Shown: one piece after another, positions 20,801 to 28,327 of the stretch
How positions within the stretch are numbered: the first letter of the stretch is position 1
Layout of the letters: every line of letters starts with the position of its first letter
Assembly: GCF_000444995.1 (NCBI RefSeq)
Contig: NC_022041.1
Span: 966,001 to 1,030,000 of the forward strand
Direction of reading: 5' to 3'
From: Paracoccus aminophilus JCM 7686
GTDB taxonomy: Bacteria; Pseudomonadota; Alphaproteobacteria; Rhodobacterales; Rhodobacteraceae
Length of the DNA stretch: 64,000 nucleotides
Program-made: the position numbers and the translations under genes
Notes under the pieces: model-generated
What the model saw: the letters and a program-made list of their open reading frames with translations, nothing else
Database searches by the model: none
Told to the model about the DNA's origin: nothing

Positions 20801-20859
20801 TGGGGACGCTGTTGCAACAAAGTCTGCGGGCAAGTCTGACGAGGTTGAGCGAGGGATGA
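14806..20859 (+). CDS. Terminal type I polyketide synthase: KS-AT-KR-DH-ACP-TE
   Basis: The start is ATG 14806, overlapping the preceding stop; an ATG 81 bases earlier is in frame but lies inside the previous gene. Domains in the 2017-residue protein: KS with Cys181 (TACSTS; the usual VDTACSS is VQTACSTS), HGTGT and NFGH; AT with GQGSQ, Ser624 in GHSIGQ and HAFH, predicting malonyl-CoA; KR with GGFGGVG and YAGAN; DH with His1328 (HxxxGxxxxP intact) and Asp1490 (HPALMD); ACP with Ser1667; and a thioesterase with Ser1856 (GLSLGG) and His1987 (GNHLTM). The KR-before-DH order is the reverse of the usual DH-KR arrangement. The TE marks this as the last module, releasing the product by hydrolysis or cyclisation. 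Confidence 0.95.
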   Translation: MSDEMAVLESAVAIVGLSARFPGCADHREFWQNLRAGKETVRTFQRAELLAAGVSPDLVDRPDYVARKGILDRLEAFDHDLFALTKGEAAQLDPQHRLLLELAFHAFEDAGYDPGEYPRTGVFCGVGLGSGMLGRALAQAGEVSEQDLFALYVSSEKDFVATRIANRLGLQGPALGVQTACSTSLVAVHLAVQSLLSGEVDCALAGGASASTPSVRGYRYSSDFILSKDGHTRPFDAEASGTLFSQGGGMVLLKRYEDALRDGDRPYALILGSAINNDGSDKVGFTAPSVTGQAAVIREALAVAGVAPETLGYVEAHGTGTSLGDPIEVRALTQAFGVAQPGSCAIGSVKGNFGHTDTAAGIAGLIKTALCLHNQSLVPTVNYTTANPKIGFQDTPFFVQGDFAPWPARDGVRRAGVSAFGIGGTNAHVILQDAPPQFAQRSACGAKTGSAPTDICLPLSGRSAAAVVESAQGLRAVCESAEPAFGDLERTLRARREHAEYRHVVFAKDHGGLRQALSAVATQNLEPVTPRPVVFLFSGQGSQFPGAGRELYTQYPVFREQFDHLATIAGRSLDVDLRQLAFGQERGRMDETWLTQVLLLSSEYALAKQIMAWGVKPAALLGHSIGQWTAAALAGIVSAEDALHLTIERGALLWQQPRGGMLSIPLSAEDCLAELKDSGLSLDLAAENGPRASVVAGTKAELTRFQERLEAQGITSRQLRTSHAFHSRLIDGAVAPFAAAVGGVTRKPPEIPIICNVTGEWLGDAQAVDPGYWADHIARPVRFARGIETLQRHADFCYLEVGPGTALSQLARACLPLPERRWVASSMRGPDQPSDREALLQGLGRVWEAGQPVDFAQIRPLDQARRLHLPGTRLEGEAPPAAEVEVLGQSWQALALARPDAKDGTALASRQGLAALILAADADMEQAGRAALHPVVGKVHAVTLADLGDRDPVAALTDLLDQLRRDGVSLQLVVDLWPLSDELRLEPLVQRALALAAALTAHDRPAFWWTLARPAESAKPPLQAWLTGPVVSAASECRGLAARLVTLDTQSSVEAALGVLDRALGDEAFPKLTAVRGDRWFQPVFTSLAADKHPPPFARGAHHVLTGGFGGVGRLFAAHLAKAHGAKLTLLGRSLPPSVAELEHSLRELGAQGVLSYGVDITDEVALRRALDDARAQHGPIAGVIHAAGLAGGGFLKGADWENYARVIAPKISGTVGLISALENDPLAYAIFCSSIAASDGGAGQAAYAGANAFLDSYAQSLRDGGLPATSIQWGRFAEVGMAQRALEELVTRRENGSFFQTTEGAQARGRRHILANLDAGHWAFYDHRVGGVPLLPGTGQIEFLLRMFGAPKKTPIRLENIRFERPLQIALGRSRQLDVIHELASNEITLTSRAAGGDDREIVHSRARLVQDAPKPRAALDLHAILGRCPERISSAEDELARIPKERIFFGEMWRKNRVTLHKGDGELVVEIVQPKEDEVYAFHPALMDLATGFARALLENSAEDAELHLPVAYQEFTWFRPSPSHLFAHCTLRDQDKTEGTVRFDITLCDDSGERCAEILGFTLKRIPAGLPAVETRAPDGLSNETAIAALERIWGQSASAVLRVPVLQAATSEKARQSRGASASQLTGAEDLAGKLREVVARYLGIDPAAVDDRQSFDEMGASSLVLVQITSALREELGVSLGLDAVMAEPTIAGLTRAVATQLGAPDPVADPVAEALVPAESGADGRSAGGVEPAPSAPRIAMRPAEKTAVAVPRAVTVAGAVDREPLALRLRSGQSHIPPLFCLHPAGGSALAFIGLMPYLDPSQPVIAIQGRGMVGDEAPDSEVIDMARRYLKIIRTIQPRGPYFLCGLSLGGMVAFDLARRLQKTGESVAWLGMIDSPGPGQTTKRQVQGDDAHVLDYVRTSAPDMYPTFRRLAEQNPGFLRTWRLHNLALERYNPDPLDVKIHFFRANERDEVIADHPEHGWIPLARDGIDIRPIPGNHLTMTAEPHARVLGTLLQQSLRASLTRLSEG

Positions 20860-20986
20860 GCGCCGCACGCGACAGGAACGACTGCCAGCCAAGCCCTGAT
20901 TGCGCCGATGCCGGGCGGGCTGGTGTGGGGCGGCCCGTCACGTCACGGCGGCTCCAATCGCTGTCTCAAGCAAGGGAAGCGACGTG

Positions 20987-21973
20987 ATGGCGGATGAGCA
21001 CGCACCCGGCTGCGCGCCGGAATCTGGTGGGATCGGCGGTTCGGGTCAATCCGGGGCCGGTTCTTACTGGCGGCGATATTTCGACGGCGTCTACGACGCC
21101 GCGCTGCTGCGCGAGTTCGAGCGGAATGCGGTTAGCTCGTCCTTCCGGTCAGAGTTTGCGACGCTTCCCTACGACCTTTTGCCCGCAGCAGGGGAAAGCG
21201 CGCCGTTGGTGGTGATCGTTCCCGGCTCGATCGCTTATGGCCGCCTTTTCGCCGCACTTTCGGCGCTTCTGGTTCGGCAGGGGATGAGTGCCGTCACCTT
21301 TGATTATGCCGGAACCGGCGAAGCGGGGCGGCCGCTTGCCGATTTTTCTGTCGCGCAGCATATCGCGAATATCACCGACCTCTGCACCGAGCTGACGCGT
21401 CTTTATCCGCGGCAGCCCATCGTGCTTTTGGGGCTGAGTTATGGCGGCTATATGTCCTTTCTCGCGTCGCGGCGCACCCCGGTGGCCGCGATGTGTTGGT
21501 ATGCGGCCCCCGATCCGACCTCGCGCAAATTCGTAAAGTCTCAGCCCGGATTTTCCTTGGCCGTTCCTGTACTTACGGCTTTGGCGCGGCTCTTTCCGCG
21601 CTGGCCGGTGCCGTTGGAACGCTTGGTGGATTACGGCAAGGTCTCGGCCAGCACGGCGTTTCTTGATGTCTACCGATCCGATCCGGGGGTCACGACGCGC
21701 TGCACCCTGAGATCGCTGGTCAGTCTCTTTGGCGGTTTCGCCTCACCCCACGATTTGGCTGATCTGTCGACGCCGACGCTGGTGGCTCATTGTCGGAACG
21801 ACCGCTTGTTCGCGAGCGCGCTTGGCCAAGACGTGTTTTCAAGAATCGGAAGCCCGGCCAAAGAGTTCATCGAGATCGAGGGCGGCGGGCACTGGCCGTC
21901 AAACACGGCAGAACTGACCAGTCTCGCGACGGCGGTTGGCAACTTCCTGCGCGCGCAGGGGTTATTGGCCTGA
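20987..21973 (+). CDS. Alpha/beta hydrolase, probable polyketide tailoring or editing enzyme
   Basis: The protein has about 328 residues. ATG 20987 follows an AAGGGA box; a GTG one codon earlier is also possible. The fold is shown by the nucleophile elbow GLSYGG, the hydrophobic strand before it and the GGGHWP histidine near the C-terminus, with an aspartate in the HCRND segment. There is no signal peptide. It lies 127 bp after the terminal PKS on the same strand and is the last gene before the element's left attachment site, so it probably belongs to the PKS operon. It could hydrolyse stalled acyl-ACP or acyl-CoA thioesters, or modify the released product. It does not look like a canonical type II thioesterase, so the substrate is open. 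Confidence 0.75.
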   Translation: MADEHAPGCAPESGGIGGSGQSGAGSYWRRYFDGVYDAALLREFERNAVSSSFRSEFATLPYDLLPAAGESAPLVVIVPGSIAYGRLFAALSALLVRQGMSAVTFDYAGTGEAGRPLADFSVAQHIANITDLCTELTRLYPRQPIVLLGLSYGGYMSFLASRRTPVAAMCWYAAPDPTSRKFVKSQPGFSLAVPVLTALARLFPRWPVPLERLVDYGKVSASTAFLDVYRSDPGVTTRCTLRSLVSLFGGFASPHDLADLSTPTLVAHCRNDRLFASALGQDVFSRIGSPAKEFIEIEGGGHWPSNTAELTSLATAVGNFLRAQGLLA

Positions 21974-22144
21974 CAGCAGTGGTTGCGAGATCCGTGTTGG
22001 ACGGTTTGACCGCGATATTTTCGGCCTGTCCTCAGCTGTCACGGCGCATGGCCGAACTGCGGAACTGGCTTGATTTGGCGCTGTGATAAAAATGCGCAAC
22101 CAAGTCGAGTTGGTCGATTGCTCTCATCATATCAGGGGATTAAG

Positions 22145-22159
22145 TGGCGGAGAGGGTGG
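22145..22159 (+). repeat. attL core of the integrated element
   Basis: TGGCGGAGAGGGTGG here is identical to 37443-37457, where it forms the CCA end, discriminator and acceptor-stem 3' strand of tRNA-Ser(CGA). A partial tRNA 3' end beside an integrase is the usual footprint of tRNA-targeted integration. Confidence 0.9.
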
Positions 22160-22242
22160 CCGCCATTGTTCAGTCGTATGCTGTCGCTTGAAATCGCAGA
22201 CAGTCCTATGAATCCACGTAATTTATCATGAACCCTGTTGCC

Positions 22243-22258
22243 ACACGTTGCAACGTGT
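22243..22258. promoter_or_regulatory. 16-bp perfect palindrome upstream of the integrase
   Basis: ACACGTTGCAACGTGT is a perfect palindrome 45 bp before the integrase start. It overlaps the motif GCAACnnGTCGC (22250-22261), which recurs near the right end at 37349-37360. It could be an operator for the integrase or an arm-type recombinase/excisionase site; the sequence alone does not decide. Confidence 0.5.
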
Positions 22259-22303
22259 CGCGACCGTGTGCATAGTCTTAGGCGGGTATGATGAGGGGCG
22301 TAG

Positions 22304-23596
22304 ATGCCGAGAGTTGCCAAAGAGCTTTCCGCTCTAGACGTGAAGAGGTTGCAGCATCCTGGCAAGGGCGGCAATGCCACATTCGCGGTTGGCGGCGTTT
22401 CCGGGCTCCTGCTCCAGATCACACCGAACGGCGGGCGCACATGGCTGTTGCGGGTGACCGTCGGAGCGCGGCGGCGCGAGATTGGCTTGGGCGGTTTCCC
22501 CGATGTGACGCTGGCGCAGGCTAGGGACAGGGCGCGCGAAGCCAAGGACCAGATTCGGCGCGGTACTGATCCGGTAGAGGAGCGCAGGGCTGCCCGAGCC
22601 ACACTGGAGGCGGCACGGCGGCGGGGCCTCACCTTTGCCGACGCGACCGAGCGCTATCTGGATGCGAAGCTGGAAGGCTTCAAGAACGCCAAGCATCGGG
22701 ATCAGTGGCGCAACACGCTCCAGACCTATGCCATGCCCGAGCTTGGCAAGCTGCTGGTTGACGAAATCGCTGTGCAGGACGTGCTGCGCGCGCTTGAGCC
22801 AATTTGGACAGAAAAGACCGAGACTGCCTCTCGCCTTCGCGGTCGCATTGAATCGGTTCTGTCGTGGGCGACGGTGGCCGGACACAGGACCGGCGATAAC
22901 CCGGCGCGCTGGGCGGGCAACTTGAAAGAGCTTCTGCCCGCGCCGTCCAAGGTCAAACAGGAAGAAAATCACCCCGCCGTGCAGATAGACGACGCGCCGC
23001 GCTGGTTCGCTGAAATTCGCGAGCGCGAAGGGATGGGAAGCCGTGCGCTTGAGTTCACGGCGCTGACGGCTGCGCGGTCCCGTGAAGTGCGCGGGGCGCT
23101 GTGGGAGGAAATCGACCTCGACAAGGGGCTTTGGATCATCCCCGCCGCCCGCATGAAAATGGACAGGGAGCACCGGGTGGCGCTTTCAGCCGAGGCGGTC
23201 GAACTGCTGAAAGCCCTGCCTCGCTTTGAGGGCAATCCGCTGGTGTTTCCGGCACCGCGCGGCGGCGAAATGTCCGACATGACCCTGAGTGCCACCATGA
23301 AGCGGATGCACGCGGCGGATTTGGACGCGGGCGGTAAGGGCTTTGTGGATCGAGTGAACAAGCGCCCGGCTGTCCCGCACGGCCTGCGCAGCACCTTCCG
23401 CGATTGGGTTGCAGAGCGCACGCATTTCCCCGGCGACATGGCCGAGGTCGCACTGGCCCACAAGGTCGGGAACGCGGTCGAGGCGTCTTACCGGCGCGGA
23501 GACATGATTGAGAAGCGCCGCGCGATGATGGCGGCATGGGCGGATTACCTGACCGGGAAAGCCCGGTCTGGCGTTCAAGTGGTAAGGATAGGCTGA
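22304..23596 (+). CDS. P4-type tyrosine integrase
   Basis: The 430-residue site-specific recombinase integrates and excises the element at tRNA-Ser. An N-terminal DUF4102-like arm-binding domain (about 1-90, with the GLGGFPDVTLAQAR pattern) is followed by a core-binding domain (about 105-205) and the catalytic domain. Visible catalytic residues are Arg258 (TAARSREVRG), His359 and Arg362 (HGLRSTF), His386 (LAHKVG) and the nucleophile Tyr396 (ASYRRGD). Length and motifs are those of full-length P4-family integrases, so it should be active. It starts at ATG 22304 after a GAGGGG box and reads away from attL into the element. Its TGA overlaps the next gene's ATG. Confidence 0.96.
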   Translation: MPRVAKELSALDVKRLQHPGKGGNATFAVGGVSGLLLQITPNGGRTWLLRVTVGARRREIGLGGFPDVTLAQARDRAREAKDQIRRGTDPVEERRAARATLEAARRRGLTFADATERYLDAKLEGFKNAKHRDQWRNTLQTYAMPELGKLLVDEIAVQDVLRALEPIWTEKTETASRLRGRIESVLSWATVAGHRTGDNPARWAGNLKELLPAPSKVKQEENHPAVQIDDAPRWFAEIREREGMGSRALEFTALTAARSREVRGALWEEIDLDKGLWIIPAARMKMDREHRVALSAEAVELLKALPRFEGNPLVFPAPRGGEMSDMTLSATMKRMHAADLDAGGKGFVDRVNKRPAVPHGLRSTFRDWVAERTHFPGDMAEVALAHKVGNAVEASYRRGDMIEKRRAMMAAWADYLTGKARSGVQVVRIG

Positions 23597-24579
23597 TGAT
23601 AGTTTATAAGCGGACAACCGTCTCCGAAGTATGCCTGCCATCCGAGGTCGCGGATTGGTTGATGGTCGGTAGAGTGCCGGAATTCATGCCGGGTCGCTAC
23701 GGGGAAGAAGAGCGCACGAACTTTGACTTCTGGATCAATCGTGATTTTCACCTAATCCCAGATCCTACCTACCCGGAGGAGCTTGAATTGCTCGGGATCA
23801 AGACTGACTACGAACAATACATAGAAGCGTTGTTTGGTCGATTTTCGAGTGTTGCTGAGCTTTTTAATGCTGACGATGCGCACTTGCCCGAACACCTAAA
23901 GTTCCGTGACCAAGGCCCCCCAACTAAGCAGGTTATCGAATCGATCAAGGAGATGGAGCGAGTCAACGCATTAATCGCCCCCATACGGGAAAGGGCAAAG
24001 CTGACTGTAATTCTTGCCCTGCTAGAAGGTAGGCTCAAAGCTTACGGCTACCCTCTAGATGAGCCCGAGGCGCATGAAGCGTGGCAGGGTTCGGACTGGC
24101 GAGAGTACATAGCGAAAACCTCCGCAGTTGAAGTTCCAGCGCAGTTTTGGAGAAATGAGGAGTGGGTCTGGTCAATCGGCGAAAACGAAGGTTCGATACC
24201 GGGCTACTTGGCGATTTGGATAAAGACCTCCGACGCTCTCGAACTTTTTCCCAAGCCATTCTTTGAGCCAAAAGCAATTTCTGGCGAAGAGCATGGCGTT
24301 TTCATGGTAGTTGATGGGGCCTCGGATCATCGCGTGACGAAGCAAATTAGACAGCCCGGGCAACGCGGGCGCGCCATGAAGGGAGAAGGGGCTATTGAAA
24401 AGGCTGTGCGAGCAGAATTCACAAAGCGACTTGAGTCCGGTGCCTTGCCACAAAAATCAGAGGCAATCTGTCAGGAAGCTATTGAATGGGTTGAGTGGCT
24501 GTTCGGAGAGGCCATAGGCCGAACAACGGCGCAGCGTTACTTGAAGCCCATAATTGATGCCCAAAAAGACCGCCCATAA
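23596..24579 (+). CDS. Unknown protein, AT-richer cargo gene next to the integrase
   Basis: The start is ATG 23596, overlapping the integrase stop, giving about 327 residues. I do not recognise the family. The protein is acidic and soluble with no signal peptide or membrane segment. The middle is helical with an Arg/Lys-rich stretch near 115-145; the last 70 residues (IEKAVRAEFTKRLESG...) look like a compact helical module of the sort seen at the C-terminus of phage-encoded DNA-binding proteins, but this is a guess. The DNA is visibly richer in A+T than both neighbours and uses codons that are rare around it, which points to a separate, recent origin. Position between int and alpA is a frequent cargo slot in P4-like elements, so a defence or regulatory role is possible but unproven. 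Confidence 0.8.
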   Translation: MIVYKRTTVSEVCLPSEVADWLMVGRVPEFMPGRYGEEERTNFDFWINRDFHLIPDPTYPEELELLGIKTDYEQYIEALFGRFSSVAELFNADDAHLPEHLKFRDQGPPTKQVIESIKEMERVNALIAPIRERAKLTVILALLEGRLKAYGYPLDEPEAHEAWQGSDWREYIAKTSAVEVPAQFWRNEEWVWSIGENEGSIPGYLAIWIKTSDALELFPKPFFEPKAISGEEHGVFMVVDGASDHRVTKQIRQPGQRGRAMKGEGAIEKAVRAEFTKRLESGALPQKSEAICQEAIEWVEWLFGEAIGRTTAQRYLKPIIDAQKDRP

Positions 24580-24724
24580 TTTGGCCCGAAGAGTGCATTC
24601 TAGTTACCACCGCAGATGGTTAGATTCGGGCGCGCTTTGTGAAATGTGGGCTGTTATCGAGGTTATCCACTGACGTGCGTTGCGGCAATTTGCCTCCAGT
24701 CGCAATTGATTGGAGCACATCGCA

Positions 24725-24919
24725 ATGGCCGACACCTACCTCGCAGATGTTCAAGTCGCCGCCCGCTATGGAATTCACCGCGCAACGCCGTGGCGCTGGG
24801 CGAAGGCCGACCCCAGTTTTCCCAAGCCTTTCACGCTGACCCACGGATGCACGCGTTGGAAGCTTTCGGAGCTTGAAGCATGGGAAGCTGCCAAATCGGC
24901 TGACCGTGTAGCCGCCTGA
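24725..24919 (+). CDS. AlpA-family helix-turn-helix regulator
   Basis: The 64-residue protein has a MerR/AlpA-like winged helix: a YLADVQVAARYGIHRATPWRW recognition region followed by FPKPFTL and WKLSELEAW. In P4-like elements AlpA controls excision or the integrase. ATG 24725 is chosen because a GGAG box sits nine bases upstream; an in-frame start five codons earlier has none. It stands alone, 145 bp after the AT-rich gene and about 100 bp before the early operon, so it could act on either side. Confidence 0.88.
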   Translation: MADTYLADVQVAARYGIHRATPWRWAKADPSFPKPFTLTHGCTRWKLSELEAWEAAKSADRVAA

Positions 24920-25022
24920 TCCGCCACCCCGAGGCACAGGGTGGCGGCGCAGATTTTAGCATTGGCAGGATGCCTGCAAATATAGCGCGTGACGCCCTTG
25001 CCCGCAAGCTTTGAGGCAAGGA

Positions 25023-25328
25023 ATGAGTTTCCAAAAGCAGTGGCCTGCACAGGCCTACACCATTCGAAACGGGGCCGAAAAACCCCGCATTATCGTCACC
25101 AAGGGCCGCGACCGATGGGCTTTGGAATCTCTCATGCGCGCCGGGGCCAAGGGCTGCACGCCGATTGACCACCCCGGGCCACGCTGGTCAGCCTATGTGT
25201 TCAAGCTGCGCAAGGCTGGCGTCGGCATCGAGACCCTGCACGAGACCCACGAGGGGCCGTTTCCCGGGCATCATGCGCGCTATGTCCTGCGCTCCAGCGT
25301 GACCCTTGGTCGCTCGGGGGTGAACTGA
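25023..25328 (+). CDS. Winged-helix domain protein (HTH_39-like)
   Basis: About 101 residues from ATG 25023. The segment TKGRDRWALESLMRAGAKG followed by a GPRWSAYVFKLRKAGVGIET pattern and an ending of YVLRS is the layout of short winged-helix proteins common in alphaproteobacterial prophages, where a helix-turn-helix forces discrimination of a DNA or RNA site. It opens a tightly coupled operon: its TGA overlaps the ATG of the PC4-like gene at 25328. The specific target is unknown. Confidence 0.75.
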   Translation: MSFQKQWPAQAYTIRNGAEKPRIIVTKGRDRWALESLMRAGAKGCTPIDHPGPRWSAYVFKLRKAGVGIETLHETHEGPFPGHHARYVLRSSVTLGRSGVN

Positions 25329-25540
25329 TGCAGCTCGCAATTATCCCGAAGAACCAGCGCGAAGAAATCCGGCTCTCGCTCGATGATTACAAGGGCATGC
25401 AGCTGGTCAATCTGCGGATCTGGTTCAAAGCCGACGACGGCGAGTTTCGCCCGAGCCAGAAGGGCATCGCTTTCAAGGCCGAACTTCTCCCCGCAGTGCT
25501 GGAGGGCTTGCAGGCTGCCCAGAAAGGCGGCACCGCATGA
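25328..25540 (+). CDS. PC4/p15-like single-strand nucleic-acid-binding protein
   Basis: The 70-residue protein contains the compact beta-sheet pattern of the transcriptional coactivator p15/PC4 family (LVNLRIWFKADDGEFRPSQ then KGIAF and a final helix AVLEGLQAA). Bacterial and phage members bind single-stranded DNA as dimers, so a role in replication or recombination of the element fits its place just upstream of the primase. It overlaps the genes on both sides. The match is by eye to the family consensus. Confidence 0.72.
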   Translation: MQLAIIPKNQREEIRLSLDDYKGMQLVNLRIWFKADDGEFRPSQKGIAFKAELLPAVLEGLQAAQKGGTA

Positions 25541-25635
25541 CCGCGCTGCGCATTGCCTATCTCTGCCACCGCTACGGCTTCGGCCCCGAACGGGCCGCAA
25601 TGCTCGCCGCCATGATCTGGGGAGGCGGGGAATGA
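25537..25635 (+). CDS. Very small protein in the early operon
   Basis: A 32-codon reading frame (MTALRIAYLCHRYGFGPER...) starts in the ATGA overlap with the PC4-like gene and ends in an ATGA overlap with the next gene, which is what a translated link in a coupled chain looks like. It contains no recognisable domain. It could be a real microprotein or only a device that keeps ribosomes on the message. Confidence 0.55.
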   Translation: MTALRIAYLCHRYGFGPERAAMLAAMIWGGGE

Positions 25636-25907
25636 CGGATGACCCGACAGACGCACAGATTCTCGCGGCGGCCATCAGCATCGCCGTCGCCAGCCGCAAT
25701 CTGATCCAGCGCACCGACCGCACCAGCTACCGCGATGTCTGCGAGGTGCTGGACGCCCTGCACGAGCACCTTGCCGTTGCCGGGGGCTCGCTTCACCTTC
25801 TCGCTGAGCGGCTGGGGCATAGGGCCGAGGTCGAACGGCTGGTGAATGAGGGACAAGACCGCATGGCGGCCTTCCGTGCCTGCCAAGGCCTCGGGGGGCG
25901 CGCATGA
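25632..25907 (+). CDS. Small hypothetical protein
   Basis: About 91 residues starting at ATG 25632 in an ATGA overlap and ending in an ATGA overlap with the primase gene. The sequence is helical (DAQILAAAISIAVASRNL...RDVCEVLDALHEHL) with no signal peptide, zinc motif or enzyme motif. The location directly before the primase suggests a replication-associated or regulatory role, but the family is unknown to me. Confidence 0.7.
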   Translation: MTDDPTDAQILAAAISIAVASRNLIQRTDRTSYRDVCEVLDALHEHLAVAGGSLHLLAERLGHRAEVERLVNEGQDRMAAFRACQGLGGRA

Positions 25908-26785
25908 GCGATGCTCAATCCCTGACGCTTGCCCTCGGTGGTCGCTGGTATCGGTCCTATGGCGTGGCCTGCTGCCCGGCCCATGGCGACACCCGCCCGA
26001 GCTTGACGCTCGCCGATGCCGACGACGGGCGCTTGCTCCTGAGCTGCAAGGCGGGCTGTGCCTTCCTGTCCATTTTGGACGCTATAAAAGGGCGCGGGCT
26101 TCTGGGAGGTGACTATCGGCCCCAGCCGCTCGACCCGGCAGAGCTGAGCCGCAGGAAGGCACAGGCCAAAGCCGAGGCGGCCAAGGTCGAGAAGCGAGCG
26201 CTGGCCTGCTGGCGCGAGTCGCTGCCGATCCGGGGCACGATTGCCGAGGCCTATCTTCGCGGTCGGGGCATCACCTGCGCTTTACCCGAGAGCCTGCGCT
26301 TTCATCCCGAGTGCTGGCATCCCTCAGCCCAGCGCGCCCCGGCCATGGTTGCCCGGATCGACGGCTTGCCCCGTCTCGCGGTCCATCGCACCTATCTGCG
26401 CCCTGACGGCAGCGGCAAGGCCGCGCTGGAACCGGCCAAGGCAATGCTGGGGGCGGCTCTGGGAGGCGCTGTGCGAGTCACTGACGGCGACGGGCCGCTG
26501 GTGGTGGCCGAGGGTATAGAAACGGCGCTGAGTCTGTGCAGCGGCCTCCTGCAAGCTCCTGCGACGATCTGGGCGGGGCTCTCGACCGCTGGAGTTGCTG
26601 GCCTGCATCTTCCACCGCGCCCTGGCAGGCTCACGATTGCCCCGGATGGGGATGAGCCAGGACGACTCGCCGCGCACAAACTCGCAGAGCGTGCCGCATC
26701 GCTGGGCTGGACGGTCAGCCTCTTGCCCGCGCCCGAGGGGCGCGACTGGAACGATATTCTCCAATCGAAAGGGGCCGCTGCATGA
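25904..26785 (+). CDS. Toprim-domain primase with N-terminal zinc finger
   Basis: The 293-residue protein has an N-terminal CHC2-type zinc-finger motif (ACCPAHGDTRPSL then LLSCKAGC, about residues 24-55), a basic helical linker, and a toprim domain that begins near PLVVAEGIETALSLCSG and carries the acidic DGDEPGR pattern. This is the layout of the DUF7146/toprim primases found in alphaproteobacterial phages and plasmids, which synthesise RNA primers. It overlaps the DUF3987 gene (ATGA at 26782), so the pair resembles the two halves of the P4 alpha protein split over two genes. It should act at the iteron array downstream. Confidence 0.86.
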   Translation: MSDAQSLTLALGGRWYRSYGVACCPAHGDTRPSLTLADADDGRLLLSCKAGCAFLSILDAIKGRGLLGGDYRPQPLDPAELSRRKAQAKAEAAKVEKRALACWRESLPIRGTIAEAYLRGRGITCALPESLRFHPECWHPSAQRAPAMVARIDGLPRLAVHRTYLRPDGSGKAALEPAKAMLGAALGGAVRVTDGDGPLVVAEGIETALSLCSGLLQAPATIWAGLSTAGVAGLHLPPRPGRLTIAPDGDEPGRLAAHKLAERAASLGWTVSLLPAPEGRDWNDILQSKGAAA

Positions 26786-28302
26786 CCGCGCCCGCATTCA
26801 CTGCCGACATTCCGCAACCCATCCCCTTCAAGACCGAAGGGCCACAGCCGCTCATGCGCGAGATACCGCAGGGCGAGCCCTATCCCATTCACGCCCTTGG
26901 CCCGCTCAGGGCAGCGGTTGAGGCGGTGCAGGACATCACCCAAGCGCCCGCCGCCATTGCCGCCCAATCGGCGCTCTCCATCGCCGCCTTGGCGGTTCAG
27001 GGCTTTGCCGATGTCGAAATCCTCGGCGGCGGCGTGGCTCCCTGCGCGCTCTTCTGCCTGACCATCGCCGAGAGTGGCGAGCGCAAATCCTCCTGCGACC
27101 GGCTGCTGATGCAAGGCATCCGCGACCATGAGGCCCGTGAAGCTGTGGCCTATCGCGAAGCCTATGCCGAGTTTGAGGTGGCAATGGAGATCTGGTTGGG
27201 CAAGCGCAAGCGCATGATGACTGCCGCCGCCGAGGCAGACCAGACCAAAGCGCTCAAGGCTACCGCCGAGCTACAGACCCTCGGCCCCGCGCCGGTCGAG
27301 CCCTTGAAGCCGAACCTGACCTTTCAGGAGCCGACGATTGAGGGGCTGTTCAAGTTCTATCAGGCCGGGCGTCCTTCGGTCGGGCTGTTCACGGATGAGG
27401 GCGGGAGCTTCATCGGCGGCCACGGCATGAACTCCGACAACCGGCTCAAGACGATTGCCGGTTTCTCCAGCCTCTGGAACGGCGACAAGCTGACCCGGAT
27501 GCGCGCCGGGCATGGCACCAGCGATTATCCCGGGCGGCGGCTCTCGATGCATGTCATGGTGCAGCCGGTCATCGCCCATCCCTTCCTTGCCGATCCGCTC
27601 GCCTCCGGTCAGGGCTTCTTGGCCCGCTTCCTGATGACTGAACCGCCCAGCGCGATTGGCACTCGCCTGCGGCGCGGCCATGACCACGACAGCGAATTGA
27701 ACCTCTCGGCCTTCAATGACCGGCTGCGCGAGTTACTGGACCGACCCATGCCGACCGGCGATAGCGCGCGCGAGTTGAAGCCGGTGCGACTGCCACTCTC
27801 GAGCGCGGCCAAGACGATGCTGCGGGACTTCTACGAGCGCGTGGAGAAGGCGCAGGCCCCGGGCGGCGGGATGGAGCACATCCGCGCCTATGCCTCGAAA
27901 GCGGCGGAGCAGGCCGCGCGCATTGCCGGGGTGCTGACCCTCTGGACGGATCTGGACGCCGCCGAGGTCGCGCCCGCTGCGATGGACTGGGGGCTGGAGT
28001 TGGCGGAGTTCTATCTGGGCGAAGCGCAACGGCTGGCCGAGGCCGGGGCGGTGTCAGAGGAGACGGGCCGGGCCGAGCTTCTGCGCCGCTGGCTTCTCGA
28101 TAGCTGGCCGCATGCTGAGATTGTCCCGAGCGACATCATGAAGTTTGGACCCAACAGCCTGCGCGAGCGGTCCAAGCTGGCCAAGCCGATTGGCGCGCTG
28201 GTCATGGGTGGCTGGCTCGCTCCCCTGCCGAACGGGACTGTCATTCGTGGCGCCACCCGCAAAGAGGCCTTTCGGATCGTGAGGGGGTGGGATGTTGACT
28301 AA
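26782..28302 (+). CDS. DUF3987-family primase-helicase-like replication protein
   Basis: The 506-residue protein matches DUF3987 (YfjI-like) proteins: a Walker-A-like IAESGERKS near residue 97, a Walker-B-like GLFTDEGGS near 200, and a conserved block around DNRLKTIAGFSSLWNGD. Such proteins usually accompany a toprim primase in phages, satellites and integrative elements and are thought to unwind the origin. It is coupled to the primase by overlap and ends 26 bp before the first copy of the repeat array. It is soluble, with no signal peptide. The biochemical role is inferred from family and position. Confidence 0.85.
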   Translation: MTAPAFTADIPQPIPFKTEGPQPLMREIPQGEPYPIHALGPLRAAVEAVQDITQAPAAIAAQSALSIAALAVQGFADVEILGGGVAPCALFCLTIAESGERKSSCDRLLMQGIRDHEAREAVAYREAYAEFEVAMEIWLGKRKRMMTAAAEADQTKALKATAELQTLGPAPVEPLKPNLTFQEPTIEGLFKFYQAGRPSVGLFTDEGGSFIGGHGMNSDNRLKTIAGFSSLWNGDKLTRMRAGHGTSDYPGRRLSMHVMVQPVIAHPFLADPLASGQGFLARFLMTEPPSAIGTRLRRGHDHDSELNLSAFNDRLRELLDRPMPTGDSARELKPVRLPLSSAAKTMLRDFYERVEKAQAPGGGMEHIRAYASKAAEQAARIAGVLTLWTDLDAAEVAPAAMDWGLELAEFYLGEAQRLAEAGAVSEETGRAELLRRWLLDSWPHAEIVPSDIMKFGPNSLRERSKLAKPIGALVMGGWLAPLPNGTVIRGATRKEAFRIVRGWDVD

Positions 28303-28327
28303 AGTTGACCGCAGTCCCCGCCGACCT

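Larger units (their letters stand above)
21974..22303 (+). other. Intergenic region holding the element's left end
   Basis: No protein gene is visible in these 330 bp. They carry the left attachment core (22145-22159) and a 16-bp palindrome upstream of the integrase. The first 170 bp are chromosomal sequence that would originally have lain downstream of tRNA-Ser. Confidence 0.7.
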
